From: a bacterium
GTDB lineage: Bacteria; Zhuqueibacterota; QNDG01; JAFGCO01
Assembly (NCBI GenBank): GCA_016930535.1
Contig: JAFGGN010000080.1
Span: forward strand, 1 to 36,937
Direction of reading: 5' to 3'
Length of the DNA stretch: 36,937 bases
Part shown: positions 7,419-16,180 of the stretch, in pieces
Layout of the letters: every line of letters begins with the position of its first letter
Position numbering within the stretch: the stretch's first letter is position 1
Translations under genes and position numbers: made by a program
The notes under the pieces: generated by a model
The model's database searches: none
What the model saw: only the letters and a program-made list of their open reading frames with translations
Told to the model about the DNA's origin: nothing

Positions 7419-9185
7419 ATGATACTGAGCCCGGCCATACTGGTCATCGAAGACAGAAAACGATCCGCTGCACACATTCAGCATTCACTCGAGAAACTCG
7501 GGTATCACAATATCCATATCTCGACCGGCAGCGAATCAAAACCCGAAAATGATTCTGTGCACCCGGATATCGTATTGATGGATGTGCTGTTGAAAGAAAA
7601 AAATCCGGCCGTGCGTAAAATAATTCATGACAGTGAAAATCGTGAAATTCCGGTGGTTTATGTGTCCACAACCGGATCCGGCAGAAAGAACGGATTAAAA
7701 TCCGGCGGAATGAGCGATGCCGTGGACACGCATAACCGCCGTGCCCTGAAGGATGCCATCGAAAATGCCGTTCATCTGATTGAAACGGAACAGAAATTGA
7801 AAGAAAGCGAACTCAGGTATCAGAGTATTCTTGAAAACGCCGTCATCGGTATCATCGTCATGGACGAACGGGGCATTGTCCGTGATGCCAATGAAGCCGT
7901 ATGCCATTTGACAGGGATCGACCGGGATAAACTCACGGGCAGACATTGTGCTGTACTGGCCAGAAAATTTCTTAAAGGAAAAAATCTGAATAAAGTATTG
8001 AAGGTCATTCAGGATTTGCTGCTGGGAAAACCAATCGAACCCTATCCGCTGAAATTCAACGATCGTATCATTGAAATCCATTCGCCGCAGCATGCAGGAT
8101 CGCATGGTTTCACGGTGATTTTTCATGATATCACGGATAAAAAACAGGCCGAAGACCGGTTGACGGAAACTGCCACAAAATACAAGAAACTCTTTGAGAT
8201 CGCTCATGAAGGCATGATCTATATCAACACGAAAGGGCAGATTCTTGATATCAACAACCACGCGCTGTCCATACTGAGGGTTCCCCGGGCAAAAATCATT
8301 TATAAGAATTATGAGGAATTGCCCTTTTTGAATGAGAATACACGAAAAGAGATTCAGAAACACTTTAAACAGGCGATGCAAAAAGACAGGATGACCATGA
8401 ACATCACGATCGGAGACAAGGAGAATACCGGGAAATACCTGGAATGCATGACCACGCGCGTGAAGAAAAAAAACCGCATCGAAGGGATACTGCTCACAGC
8501 CCATGACATCACGGACCATGTCCGGCATGAAAACCAGATCCGGACCTCCCTGAAAGAAAAAGAAATTCTTCTTCAGGAAATCCATCACCGTGTCAAAAAC
8601 AATCTCCAGATTATCTCGAGCCTGCTGCATCTGCAATCGTTCCAGATCAATGATGAAAAAATGATGGAAAGCGTCAAACAGAGTCAGAACAGGATACGCA
8701 CCATGGCGATTCTTCATGAGCAGTTATATCGCGCCGATGATCTGACCCGCCTGGATTTCGAGCATTACACACGCTCGCTGGTACGCCATCTGCTCAATCA
8801 GTATGCCTTCATTCAGAACAGGATTGAAATCCGCATAAAAATAAAAAAATGTATGATTGGACTTGAAAATGCCGTATATTGTGGATTGATCATCAATGAA
8901 TTGATTTCCAATGTATTCAAACACGCATTTCCGGAAAACCGGGAAGGCGTGGTACAGGTGATATTGAATCCATTAAAGGGGGAAAACGGTTATTTTGAGC
9001 TGAAAGTCAAAGACAATGGCATCGGTATACCAGAAAACGTGGATGTAAAAAATACGGCATCGCTTGGTCTGCGCCTCGTGCGTCTTCTTACCGAGGATCA
9101 GATGCAGGGCCGGTTCGAATTCAGAAGAACGCCCGAAACCCTTTTCAGAATCATTTTCAAAGAACGATCGTCCGTGAACGCCTGA
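7419..9185 (+). CDS. degenerate receiver-PAS-PAS-HisKA_2 sensor kinase
   Basis: 588 aa, soluble. The N-terminal 120 residues resemble a receiver: Asp55 in LMDV is present, but the usual lysine before the last helix is not recognisable (GMSDAVDTHNRR), so it may not be phosphorylated normally. Two PAS domains follow (about 130-245 and 250-365). The dimerisation domain is the HisKA_2 type, EIHHRVKNNLQ, with His390 the likely phospho-acceptor, and the HATPase carries Asn493 and DNGIGIP. HisKA_2 kinases often signal to stand-alone receivers. A GGAG lies 7 nt upstream of the ATG. It is the second gene of the block, followed after 125 bp by a third kinase with its own promoter signal. Confidence 0.88.
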   Translation: MILSPAILVIEDRKRSAAHIQHSLEKLGYHNIHISTGSESKPENDSVHPDIVLMDVLLKEKNPAVRKIIHDSENREIPVVYVSTTGSGRKNGLKSGGMSDAVDTHNRRALKDAIENAVHLIETEQKLKESELRYQSILENAVIGIIVMDERGIVRDANEAVCHLTGIDRDKLTGRHCAVLARKFLKGKNLNKVLKVIQDLLLGKPIEPYPLKFNDRIIEIHSPQHAGSHGFTVIFHDITDKKQAEDRLTETATKYKKLFEIAHEGMIYINTKGQILDINNHALSILRVPRAKIIYKNYEELPFLNENTRKEIQKHFKQAMQKDRMTMNITIGDKENTGKYLECMTTRVKKKNRIEGILLTAHDITDHVRHENQIRTSLKEKEILLQEIHHRVKNNLQIISSLLHLQSFQINDEKMMESVKQSQNRIRTMAILHEQLYRADDLTRLDFEHYTRSLVRHLLNQYAFIQNRIEIRIKIKKCMIGLENAVYCGLIINELISNVFKHAFPENREGVVQVILNPLKGENGYFELKVKDNGIGIPENVDVKNTASLGLRLVRLLTEDQMQGRFEFRRTPETLFRIIFKERSSVNA

Positions 9186-9222
9186 ATCCATTTCGTGCTA
9201 ACTCCCTTATTAACACGTTTTT

Positions 9223-9243
9223 TGGCACAACTTTTGGTATAAT
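9223..9243 (+). promoter_or_regulatory. overlapping extended -10 and sigma-54-like promoter for the third kinase
   Basis: TGGTATAAT (9235-9243) is a perfect extended -10. Overlapping it, TGGCAC (9223-9228), five bases and TTGG (9234-9237) match sigma-54 except for the final C of the -12 box. The TTTTTTGGCAC start repeats the confident sigma-54 site at 5727. Which factor is used cannot be told from sequence. Confidence 0.5.
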
Positions 9244-9310
9244 TTACAAATAAGCCGATATGCCCGGAAATGGTTGATAAAATTACAATTTGAAATAGGT
9301 GGATTAAATC

Positions 9311-10780
9311 GTGCAACCCGTGGACACACACTTACCCCATCGTATTCTTATTGTCGATGACGAAGTGATCATCACTGCCCAGCTCAAGGAGTTTCTCAAC
9401 GCAATGGGATATCAGGTCGTCGATGTGGCCAACAACGGGGAGGAAGCCGTCAAAAAGGCGCGGGAATATCAGCCCGATATCATTCTGATGGATGTGGTGA
9501 TGCCCGGCAGTGAACTGGATGGAATTACCGCAGCCGGTTTGATCCGAGAAGAGCTGGATATACCGGTTATTTTCCTGACGGCCTATGGCGGTGAAAAAAT
9601 ACTCGAACGCGCCAAGAGCGTTGAACCGTACGGCTTCGTGATCAAACCTTTCCAGGGAGACGAGCTCAAAGCAGCCATCGAGGTGGCCCTTTACCGCAAA
9701 CACGCCGAATCGGAGCTCAAGGCTTCCGAGGAACAATACAGATCCGTGGTCGATTCCGCAACAGAGGCGATCATCACCATCGACATTCACATGAAGGTTA
9801 TATTCTGGAACCGGGCTGCTGAACTGATGTTCGGATATTCACAAATCGAGGCATCGAATCAGCCCTTTACTTTTCTGATTCCAGAGAGACTTCAAAAGAA
9901 TATCGTCACGCAGATGGATCGGATGGTGCTGACCGAAGAGTCCGATTTTATCGGAAAAACCAATGAAACCATCGCCATCCGGAAAGACGGTACGGAATTT
10001 CCCATGGAATATTCCCTGGCTTCCTGGATTATCCGGGATGAGATCTTTTTTACCATCATCGCAAGAAACATTACGGAACGGAAAAAGATAGAAGCCATGA
10101 AAAGCGATTTTGTATCTCTGGTTTCTCATCAGTTGAAAACACCTGTAGCAGGCATTCTGGGCTGCATCGACAATATGCTGAAAGGACTGACAGGCGAGCT
10201 GACACCTCAGCAAGTCGAATACATGCGCGTGATGCAGGATATCAGCAAACGGAATTATCGAATCATTTCGGATCTGTTGAATATCTCCCGGATCGAACGC
10301 GGTGTCATCTCCGTCAATCTGAAAGCGGCCAATCTGAATGAAATCGTGGAATTGGGCGTTCGCGAACACAAGGATTATATCGAAAACAAGGGTTTGGCGC
10401 TCAATATCATGAAACCGGATACGAATATAACAGTCATGGCGGATCAGGACAAGATGGTGGAAGCGCTGAACAATGTCGTGCATAATGCCTATAAGTTCAC
10501 GGACAAAGGCAGCATTACCGTACTGGTCAAAAAAACAAGGGAATACGGCACCATTGAAGTGATCGATACAGGGCGCGGCATGTCAGGCAATGATCTGAAC
10601 GATCTCTTTCAAAGAACACAGATATTGAAGGGAGCGGCTTCTGTGGATGGCGGATGCGGTTTGGGACTTTATATCGCCCAGGAATTCATGCAATTGCAGA
10701 AAGGCAAAATTCTCGTGAAATCGAAACTGGGTGAGGGCAGCCGTTTTACTTTCGAAATTCCTTTATATAAAGAAAATTAG
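9311..10780 (+). CDS. receiver-PAS-histidine kinase (REC-first sensor kinase)
   Basis: 489 aa, soluble. Receiver at about 10-125 with Asp61 and VIKPF lysine; PAS at about 140-255 with an NRAAELMFGY core; HisKA with His273 in SHQLKTPVAGI; HATPase_c in the last 110 residues with a DTGRGMSG G1 box and GLGLYIAQE G2 box. The start is GTG, supported by AGGTGG 8 nt upstream; the next ATG codon is too far inside the receiver. The third of three kinases built on the same receiver-first plan, it is followed 9 bp later by a single-domain receiver, its likely phosphotransfer partner. Confidence 0.9.
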   Translation: MQPVDTHLPHRILIVDDEVIITAQLKEFLNAMGYQVVDVANNGEEAVKKAREYQPDIILMDVVMPGSELDGITAAGLIREELDIPVIFLTAYGGEKILERAKSVEPYGFVIKPFQGDELKAAIEVALYRKHAESELKASEEQYRSVVDSATEAIITIDIHMKVIFWNRAAELMFGYSQIEASNQPFTFLIPERLQKNIVTQMDRMVLTEESDFIGKTNETIAIRKDGTEFPMEYSLASWIIRDEIFFTIIARNITERKKIEAMKSDFVSLVSHQLKTPVAGILGCIDNMLKGLTGELTPQQVEYMRVMQDISKRNYRIISDLLNISRIERGVISVNLKAANLNEIVELGVREHKDYIENKGLALNIMKPDTNITVMADQDKMVEALNNVVHNAYKFTDKGSITVLVKKTREYGTIEVIDTGRGMSGNDLNDLFQRTQILKGAASVDGGCGLGLYIAQEFMQLQKGKILVKSKLGEGSRFTFEIPLYKEN

Positions 10781-10789
10781 GAGAGACTC

Positions 10790-11173
10790 ATGGAGAAGGG
10801 CAAAGTACTGATTGTTGAAGACGAAACTGTCTTCAGACTGATTTACCGCGGGGTGCTTGAAAACGAGGGTTTCGATGTGGTCGAGGCGGAAGATGGAAAA
10901 AAAGGATGGGAACTGGCAAGATCCGAGAATCCCGACGTGGTTTTGCTTGACCTCATTTTGCCCGGCCTCACAGGATTCGAGGTCCTCGAAAAAATAAGAA
11001 ACCACAAGGATACAAAAGAGCTCCCGGTCGTGGTATTCTCGGTGCTGGGTGAATCCAAGGATATTGACAGGGCCATTGATATGGGTGCGAACTATTACCG
11101 CACCAAGGGAATCGATTCCCCTACCAATATTATCGGTATCATTGAGGAACTTATCGGAAACCGGAAAAAATAA
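10790..11173 (+). CDS. single-domain response regulator (CheY-like)
   Basis: 127 aa, one receiver domain with no output domain. The acidic pocket (VEDE near the start), phospho-acceptor Asp54 (LLDLILPG), the Ser of VVFSVLG and the terminal lysine (YYRTKG) are present, so it should be phosphorylatable. It begins 9 bp after the third kinase with AGGAGAG overlapping that gene's stop, implying co-translation. It may shuttle phosphoryl groups between the kinases, since the others also carry receivers, or act through protein contacts. Confidence 0.9.
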   Translation: MEKGKVLIVEDETVFRLIYRGVLENEGFDVVEAEDGKKGWELARSENPDVVLLDLILPGLTGFEVLEKIRNHKDTKELPVVVFSVLGESKDIDRAIDMGANYYRTKGIDSPTNIIGIIEELIGNRKK

Positions 11174-11188
11174 TACGGAGTAATCCGA

Positions 11189-11620
11189 ATGTCTACGAAT
11201 CATAATGCAAAATTCAGGTATAATGCATTGGAAAGATGGTTTCCCCTGGCCATTTTACTGCCATGTGCAGGCGCCGCCTGGCTGATAGCGCATGACAATA
11301 TGCCGTTTGCCGCTTTATTAATCATCATCGGGCTGTACTGGCTCTACAGACTGATATGCGCCTGGACTTGCCACTTCATTGTCTTCGAAGAAAAAGGCGT
11401 CAGTGTCCGTATGGGCGTGTTCATGCTGCCCCGGCATTTCAGGTTCGATCAGATTACCAATATCCGGACCATCAAACCGGACAGGCATATCCATTTTCAG
11501 ATCAATTCAACGCACGATATTCAGCTCCCTTTAAGCCGGTTGAAGAAAAAAGACAGAATACGTTTTATCTTTCTCATTGAATCCGATGTCAATCGGCTTT
11601 CGATCAATGCACCCAAATAA
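11189..11620 (+). CDS. small membrane protein with PH-like domain
   Basis: 143 aa. Two closely spaced hydrophobic segments (about 17-33 and 37-58) are followed by a soluble beta-rich tail (FIVFEEKGVSVRMGVFMLPRH onward) resembling the bacterial PH domain found in YdbS/YdbT-like proteins. Function is unknown; membrane association is the only safe inference. It starts 15 bp after the receiver gene with CGGAG upstream and so probably ends the signalling transcript. Family assignment rests on the pattern of residues after the second membrane span and is moderate. Confidence 0.65.
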   Translation: MSTNHNAKFRYNALERWFPLAILLPCAGAAWLIAHDNMPFAALLIIIGLYWLYRLICAWTCHFIVFEEKGVSVRMGVFMLPRHFRFDQITNIRTIKPDRHIHFQINSTHDIQLPLSRLKKKDRIRFIFLIESDVNRLSINAPK

Positions 11621-11695
11621 AAACATCTGACCCTTCTTGCGATACTCCTGATTTCTCCGTATATTGCCTCATCAATTTCGCCATATGGAGGTTAT

Positions 11696-12469
11696 ATGAC
11701 CTCGATGAGAATCCTCTCATGGAATGTCAACGGTATTCGTGCAATTCAAAAAAAAGGATTTCTGGAATGGCTGCAGCAGGATTCCCCGGACATTCTGTGC
11801 ATTCAGGAAACAAAAGCCCAGCCTGATCAGCTGCCGGCAAATCTGCTGGACATATCCGGATACCATGCTGCATTTGCATCCGCGGAGCGGAAAGGATACA
11901 GCGGCGTGGCCAATTATTCCAGAATAAAACCCAAAAGCATCAGAACCGGTTTGGGAGAACCGGCCTGTGACTCCGAAGGCCGCACCCTGATTGCCGAATA
12001 CGACCATTTCACTTTATTCAATATTTATTATCCAAACGGCAAGGCTTCCGCTGAACGGCTTCGGTATAAAATGGACTTTTACGACAACTTTCTGAAAGTG
12101 GCCGATTCATACCGGGACAAGGGACATCGCCTGATCATTTGCGGTGATGTGAATACGGCCCATCGCCCCATAGACCTTGCACGGCCAAAGGAGAACGAAA
12201 CCGTATCAGGCTTTCTGCCCGGGGAACGCGCCTGGATCGATAAATTTCTGTCCCGCGGATATCTGGATACACTCAGGCTCTTTACGGATGAAGCCGGACT
12301 GTACACATGGTGGGATTATAAAACACGGGCAAGAGAGCGAAATGTGGGCTGGAGAATCGATTATTTTTTCATCAGCGGGGATTTAAAGCCGAACATCCGT
12401 GCCGCATTCATACTTAACAATGTGACCGGGTCCGATCATTGTCCGATCGGCATTGATATGGAATTTTAA
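11696..12469 (+). CDS. xth: exodeoxyribonuclease III
   Basis: 257 aa, the usual size for the ExoIII/AP-endonuclease family. It cleaves DNA 5' to abasic sites and degrades duplex DNA from 3' ends in base excision repair. Catalytic residues are recognisable: Asn12, Glu38 (IQETK), Tyr110, Asp150 and Asn152 (GDVNTAH), Asp246 and His247 (GSDHCPI). The GGAGG ends 4 nt before the first ATG; a second in-frame ATG three codons on is a possible alternative. It stands alone on the plus strand and converges with the CapA-like gene 32 bp away. Confidence 0.95.
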   Translation: MTSMRILSWNVNGIRAIQKKGFLEWLQQDSPDILCIQETKAQPDQLPANLLDISGYHAAFASAERKGYSGVANYSRIKPKSIRTGLGEPACDSEGRTLIAEYDHFTLFNIYYPNGKASAERLRYKMDFYDNFLKVADSYRDKGHRLIICGDVNTAHRPIDLARPKENETVSGFLPGERAWIDKFLSRGYLDTLRLFTDEAGLYTWWDYKTRARERNVGWRIDYFFISGDLKPNIRAAFILNNVTGSDHCPIGIDMEF

Positions 12470-12478
12470 ATCTTTCAC

Positions 12479-12497
12479 GAGGCGACAGGGTCGTCTT
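12479..12497. terminator. possible bidirectional terminator hairpin
   Basis: GAGGCGAC (12479-12486) pairs with GTCGTCTT (12490-12497) around a 3-nt loop, with two G-T pairs, in the 32-bp gap between convergent xth and the CapA-like gene. There is no clean T-run. Confidence 0.35.
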
Positions 12498-12501
12498 CGC
12501 T

Positions 12502-13590
12502 TTAAAACGGCCGGACAGGCAGAATGATTCCGGCACTGTCGCCGTCCGCAATCTGCAGCGGTGTATCGGGAAAATCCGACCTGGTAAGCTCACGGATCAG
12601 GGCCACCGCCCGTTTTCCGGAATCGAATTCCGGAATGCCCTGCCCCTTCTGGACAAACGGGACGATTTGGCCCCTTAAAAAACGGCCATCGCGGGCGACC
12701 TCAATTTCAAGGAGCGGCGCAATCCCGCATTCCTCACGCAGATTGAACCGGTTATATGTACAAAAATTTCCCAAACTGTAGGCGATCAACCTGTCCCTGT
12801 ACAATTCAAGCCCCCTTGGAACGTGCGGTCCGTGTCCAAGGACAATATCCGCACCGGCATCGACAGCCGAATGCGAAAAGCGGTAGACATCACCCCGGTT
12901 TTCATTTAAAAAATATTCGGTTTTCCGCGGCACATGCTGAAAAGCCGGACCTTCAGCGCCGCCGTGAAAAGAAACGATAACCAGATCTGTCTTCTGAACC
13001 GCGGATTGTATAATCTGAGCCGCGCGATCCAGATCATTGATATCACACATTCCCGGACTGTAGGCAAATGCGCAGAATCCGACAGTGATTCCGTTTATCC
13101 CGATCAATTGTGCTTCGCTCTGCTGAAATCCCATGGACATGATGCCCTGGCTGGAAAGCAGCTGCTGCGTATGAACGGCCGCTTTTCTGCCAAAATCCAT
13201 GGCATGGTTGTTTGCCAGGCTCAGCAGGTCGAATCCGGCCTCACTCAGGCAATCGACAAAATTTTCCGGCATTCGAAAAGCATAGCAATGCTCGCATTGT
13301 TTGGCCAGACCATAGGGCCCGGCAAATGTCCCCTCCAGATTTCCGAACGTCAGGTCTCCACGGATCAGAAATTCACGGGCATGCATGAGAAGCGGCCGGC
13401 AATCAGCACCGGGAGGCAGCAATCCGGAGGAAGGATAATCGGTTCCGAGCATGATATCACCGACCGCGACAATGCGCAACGGTTCATCCGGCGGTGTCTG
13501 AGCCGCCGAGAATCCGACAATAAAAAAGGTTCCGCAGATGCCGATCATGCGGAACCCGATTTTCCAATCCGGAATTAGAATGCACTTCAT
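12502..13590 (-). CDS. CapA-family metallophosphatase-like protein, exported
   Basis: 362 aa. A hydrophobic segment at about 15-30 ending SAAQ suggests export. The PGA_cap signature is complete: VGDIMLG (43-49), GNLEG (83-87), ANNHAMDFG (around 127-134), FHGG (His209), GHGPH (252-256) and YSLGNF. This calcineurin-like fold occurs in poly-gamma-glutamate capsule proteins, but many CapA homologues in phyla without such capsules have no known substrate, and no capBC genes are nearby. It starts 6 bp after the coiled-coil gene, suggesting coupling; no good Shine-Dalgarno is seen, and an internal ATG at 13548 would also leave an intact signal peptide. Confidence 0.85.
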   Translation of the reverse strand: MKCILIPDWKIGFRMIGICGTFFIVGFSAAQTPPDEPLRIVAVGDIMLGTDYPSSGLLPPGADCRPLLMHAREFLIRGDLTFGNLEGTFAGPYGLAKQCEHCYAFRMPENFVDCLSEAGFDLLSLANNHAMDFGRKAAVHTQQLLSSQGIMSMGFQQSEAQLIGINGITVGFCAFAYSPGMCDINDLDRAAQIIQSAVQKTDLVIVSFHGGAEGPAFQHVPRKTEYFLNENRGDVYRFSHSAVDAGADIVLGHGPHVPRGLELYRDRLIAYSLGNFCTYNRFNLREECGIAPLLEIEVARDGRFLRGQIVPFVQKGQGIPEFDSGKRAVALIRELTRSDFPDTPLQIADGDSAGIILPVRPF

Positions 13591-13596
13591 CGGTGT

Positions 13597-13938
13597 TTAT
13601 TCGTCCAGATCCTTCTGCTTGTTCAGCTTTTCCTCTGCTTCCTTTTTGGCCTTTTCCACGTCCTTTTCCTTGTCCTTGATTTCCTTCTCGATATCGGACA
13701 AACGCTCCAGAAGTTCCTTGACCTTGGCATCCTGTGCAATCGAGGATTTGGGATCCTTTTTGATCAATGCACGCACGGTTTCGGCCAGTTCCACGTTGGT
13801 TTTGTTCAGTTCCCGGTTCAGAGAAAGCAGTATTTCTCCTTTGGATTTACCGATTTTGTAATACTCCTCGACTTTGACCTTACCGAAGGAAAAAGCCTTC
13901 TTCGATTTGTCTTTCAGATCTTCCACGAATTTGGACAT
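13597..13938 (-). CDS. small charged coiled-coil protein, function unknown
   Basis: 113 aa, very rich in Lys and Glu. The N-terminal part (KDKSKKAFSFGKVKVEEYYKIGKSKGEI) is amphipathic, and residues about 75-110 form a long Lys/Glu coiled coil. No signal peptide, no cysteine and no known motif. GGAGG 7 nt before the ATG supports the start. It is translated just ahead of the CapA-like gene and may be co-transcribed with it. The family is not recognised. Confidence 0.75.
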   Translation of the reverse strand: MSKFVEDLKDKSKKAFSFGKVKVEEYYKIGKSKGEILLSLNRELNKTNVELAETVRALIKKDPKSSIAQDAKVKELLERLSDIEKEIKDKEKDVEKAKKEAEEKLNKQKDLDE

Positions 13939-13979
13939 AATGGCACCTCCAGCCTGTGTAAACCGTTTTTCATTTATTT

Positions 13980-13985
13980 ATTATA
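13980..13985 (-). promoter_or_regulatory. -10 box upstream of the coiled-coil gene
   Basis: On the minus strand TATAAT occupies 13985-13980, about 42 bp before the ATG at 13938. No good -35 hexamer is found at 16-18 bp, so support is limited to the -10. Confidence 0.35.
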
Positions 13986-14014
13986 CGCAATAAACACACA
14001 TTGGTTTTCAGTTT

Positions 14015-15637
14015 TTACAAATCCACATCCAGACCCATCATGATGTTGGTCATCGAAGCGGAATACAATCCGGCCATGTTTTTATAATCAAGCTGATTCG
14101 GCATCACGACCCATTCTTTTATATCCACATCCTTCATAAACGTGTGCTCGAAATTGAGATGAAACCGGTAACGGCGGTAAGGAACCTCCAAACCCAGAGA
14201 AACAACATTGCGCCGGTTGACATCCGGATTGGTCGGCACCATGGTTTCATTGATGGCTGCCCGGGATTCTGTATAAAATCCGCCATGTCCCTTGAAAATT
14301 GTCCAGTCATATTCGAAACCCATTCCGAAACGGATGACATTTTTCCAGTCTTTTTCGATCGTATTAAAAAGGGTCCCATCCGTCTCCCTGATTTCAAAAG
14401 CATCCCATGCCGACCATGTCGTGACCGCGATATCGGCGGTCAGCATCAGTCTGGAAATCCCGGTGTAGCAAAAGCCGATGCCCATGCGTTTCGGCAGCGG
14501 CATCTCCGATTTGACCGCATCACGGTCACGGCTGAATTCCACGGCCCCGGACCCGTATTTGGACAGCAAATATCGATCCCGCAAATCGAGCCGTCCCTCT
14601 CTCTGCATACGTTCATAATATTTCAGCAGCCCTTCATAAGCCACATTGTCGATGCGTACTGTATCCGTCAAAAACGGTGCAACACCGGGATGATAAGGAT
14701 ACTTGATCTGCACGCTGGCTTCACCCTCGACGGGAACATCGTGATAGGCCTGAAACGAAGCGCCGACCTGAAACACATCCGTCACTTTGTACAGAAATCC
14801 CACATTATAACCGAATCCGGTCCCTGATCCTTCGATATACGTATCCGCGACCAGATGGTCCATGGGCGAAGCATTCATGGCCCCGAGACCCTGGCTGAGG
14901 GCAGTTCTGGAGTCTGCAGGCAGCGTTTCGATATACTCGAGAATAAGCTGGTTGTTCTCTTCATTGGTCAGGAACGGATTCATCGGTGAAAATGCGGGTT
15001 TCCGGAGATATATATCGGCGATGATAAAACTGAAACCGGCTCCCAGAGCCAGCCGGTCGGAGATGCGGCAGGCCACGGTTGGATGCATATCGATGAATTT
15101 CATGTCATCCTCCCAATCCGGGCCGCTGAACGCATCCGCTGACTGGTTATAAGCGGCTGAACCGATCAGATCATATCTGGCCCTGACCCCGAATGCAGCC
15201 CAGGCGCCCAGGCCGAATGCCCATTTTCCGTTGCCGTAAAATACGCCCGTGCTCGGCACAAGAACGACCGGAACATCGCTTTTTGCCTTATATGGAAAGG
15301 TTGCGCTGAACTGTTTCAGTCCTGCATAATTTTCCGCAGAAGCATCGTCGGGCTGCTCATTTGTTTTCTCCTGATAAAGCGGGCTGTCTGCAGCCAGATA
15401 TCCTGATCGCTGACTCACCAGTGTCCAGTGCAGTCCGGCATGCCAGCCGCGCTGAAAAGACAGTCCTGCAGGATTCCAGAACATGGCGCTGTAATCATCG
15501 GCTACGCCACGAAAATTCCCTCCCATGGACTGCGCCCTGCACCCGATACCGGTCAAATCGATCGCCGCCTGCAGTTTGATGAACACCGCACACAAAATCA
15601 GACCATACCAGATTTGACCCTTGGAGAAGCTGACCAT
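14015..15637 (-). CDS. FadL/OmpP1/TodX-family outer-membrane protein
   Basis: 540 aa with a signal peptide ending near residues 25-27 (KLQAAID). The N-terminal plug signature is clear: GIGCRAQSMGG, then FRGVADDYSAMFWNPAGLS, the family hallmark. Aromatic beta-strand repeats run to the end (for example GFCYTGISRLMLTADIAVTTWSAWDAF), as in a 14-strand barrel. These proteins let hydrophobic compounds cross the outer membrane. The last residue is Leu rather than the usual Phe. AAAGGA sits about 9 nt before the ATG. It is the first gene of the minus-strand group and divergent from the metal-binding gene at 15790. Confidence 0.88.
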   Translation of the reverse strand: MVSFSKGQIWYGLILCAVFIKLQAAIDLTGIGCRAQSMGGNFRGVADDYSAMFWNPAGLSFQRGWHAGLHWTLVSQRSGYLAADSPLYQEKTNEQPDDASAENYAGLKQFSATFPYKAKSDVPVVLVPSTGVFYGNGKWAFGLGAWAAFGVRARYDLIGSAAYNQSADAFSGPDWEDDMKFIDMHPTVACRISDRLALGAGFSFIIADIYLRKPAFSPMNPFLTNEENNQLILEYIETLPADSRTALSQGLGAMNASPMDHLVADTYIEGSGTGFGYNVGFLYKVTDVFQVGASFQAYHDVPVEGEASVQIKYPYHPGVAPFLTDTVRIDNVAYEGLLKYYERMQREGRLDLRDRYLLSKYGSGAVEFSRDRDAVKSEMPLPKRMGIGFCYTGISRLMLTADIAVTTWSAWDAFEIRETDGTLFNTIEKDWKNVIRFGMGFEYDWTIFKGHGGFYTESRAAINETMVPTNPDVNRRNVVSLGLEVPYRRYRFHLNFEHTFMKDVDIKEWVVMPNQLDYKNMAGLYSASMTNIMMGLDVDL

Positions 15638-15674
15638 ATGACCGATCCTTTCGTATAAATTGGATGTGTCTCAA

Positions 15675-15695
15675 TTTAATGGATAATCCATTGAA
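15675..15695. promoter_or_regulatory. palindromic operator candidate in a divergent promoter region
   Basis: AATGGAT-A-ATCCATT (15678-15692) is a perfect 7+1+7 dyad, extending with one mismatch to 15675-15695. It lies midway between the FadL-like gene and the metal-binding gene; its right arm overlaps TTGAAA (15691-15696), a possible -35 for the plus-strand gene. Confidence 0.45.
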
Positions 15696-15789
15696 ATGCA
15701 AGCTGTTCAAAATGCATATAAAAGGGGAACCTGGGCGGATATCCGAACGTTCTAAATAAAACCCGGACATAACAAAACGGAGGACATCC

Positions 15790-16158
15790 ATGTTCAAACG
15801 ATTGCTGATCATCACACTCGCAGTTTTTACGGTCTGGATCATGGCCGACGATGCCAAAACCGCAGACAAGGAAACCGGAGAATCCTGTTGCGGATCGCAT
15901 AAAACGGTTGTTGAAAACATGCAGACCACGTGCCCGGTCATGGGCGGAGAAATCGATAAAAATGTGTATGTGGATCACGAAGGTGCCCGTATTTATTTTT
16001 GCTGCCAGGCCTGTGTGGAAACATTTAATAAGGATCCGGAAACATATCTGAACAAAATGAAAGAAGCAGGCATTACGCTGTATAAAGCACCCTGTTGTGA
16101 AAACAACGGATGCGCGGGATGTAAAAAACATCAGAAAAAACATGAAACGAAAATCTGA
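15790..16158 (+). CDS. exported Cys-rich YHS/TRASH-like metal-binding protein
   Basis: 122 aa. A short signal peptide (about 1-20) suggests export. The core TCPVMGG with Cys48, then YFCCQAC (Cys71, Cys72, Cys75) and a final F, fits the YHS/TRASH-type heavy-metal-binding domain that occurs in metal sensors and ATPases. Extra cysteines flank it: Cys33-34 and a C-terminal cluster (Cys102, 103, 108, 111) followed by a Lys/His-rich tail. It probably binds copper, zinc or similar ions. CGGAGG precedes the ATG. First gene of a four-gene plus-strand cassette with RseC-like, rhodanese and DUF302 proteins. Confidence 0.8.
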   Translation: MFKRLLIITLAVFTVWIMADDAKTADKETGESCCGSHKTVVENMQTTCPVMGGEIDKNVYVDHEGARIYFCCQACVETFNKDPETYLNKMKEAGITLYKAPCCENNGCAGCKKHQKKHETKI

Positions 16159-16180
16159 CAAAACCCGGTAAAGGTTCAAT

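Noticed and set aside
7695..8717. 340-codon minus-strand open frame
   Set aside because: It is antisense to the PAS/HisKA_2 kinase and low in recognisable sequence; a shadow of codon bias.
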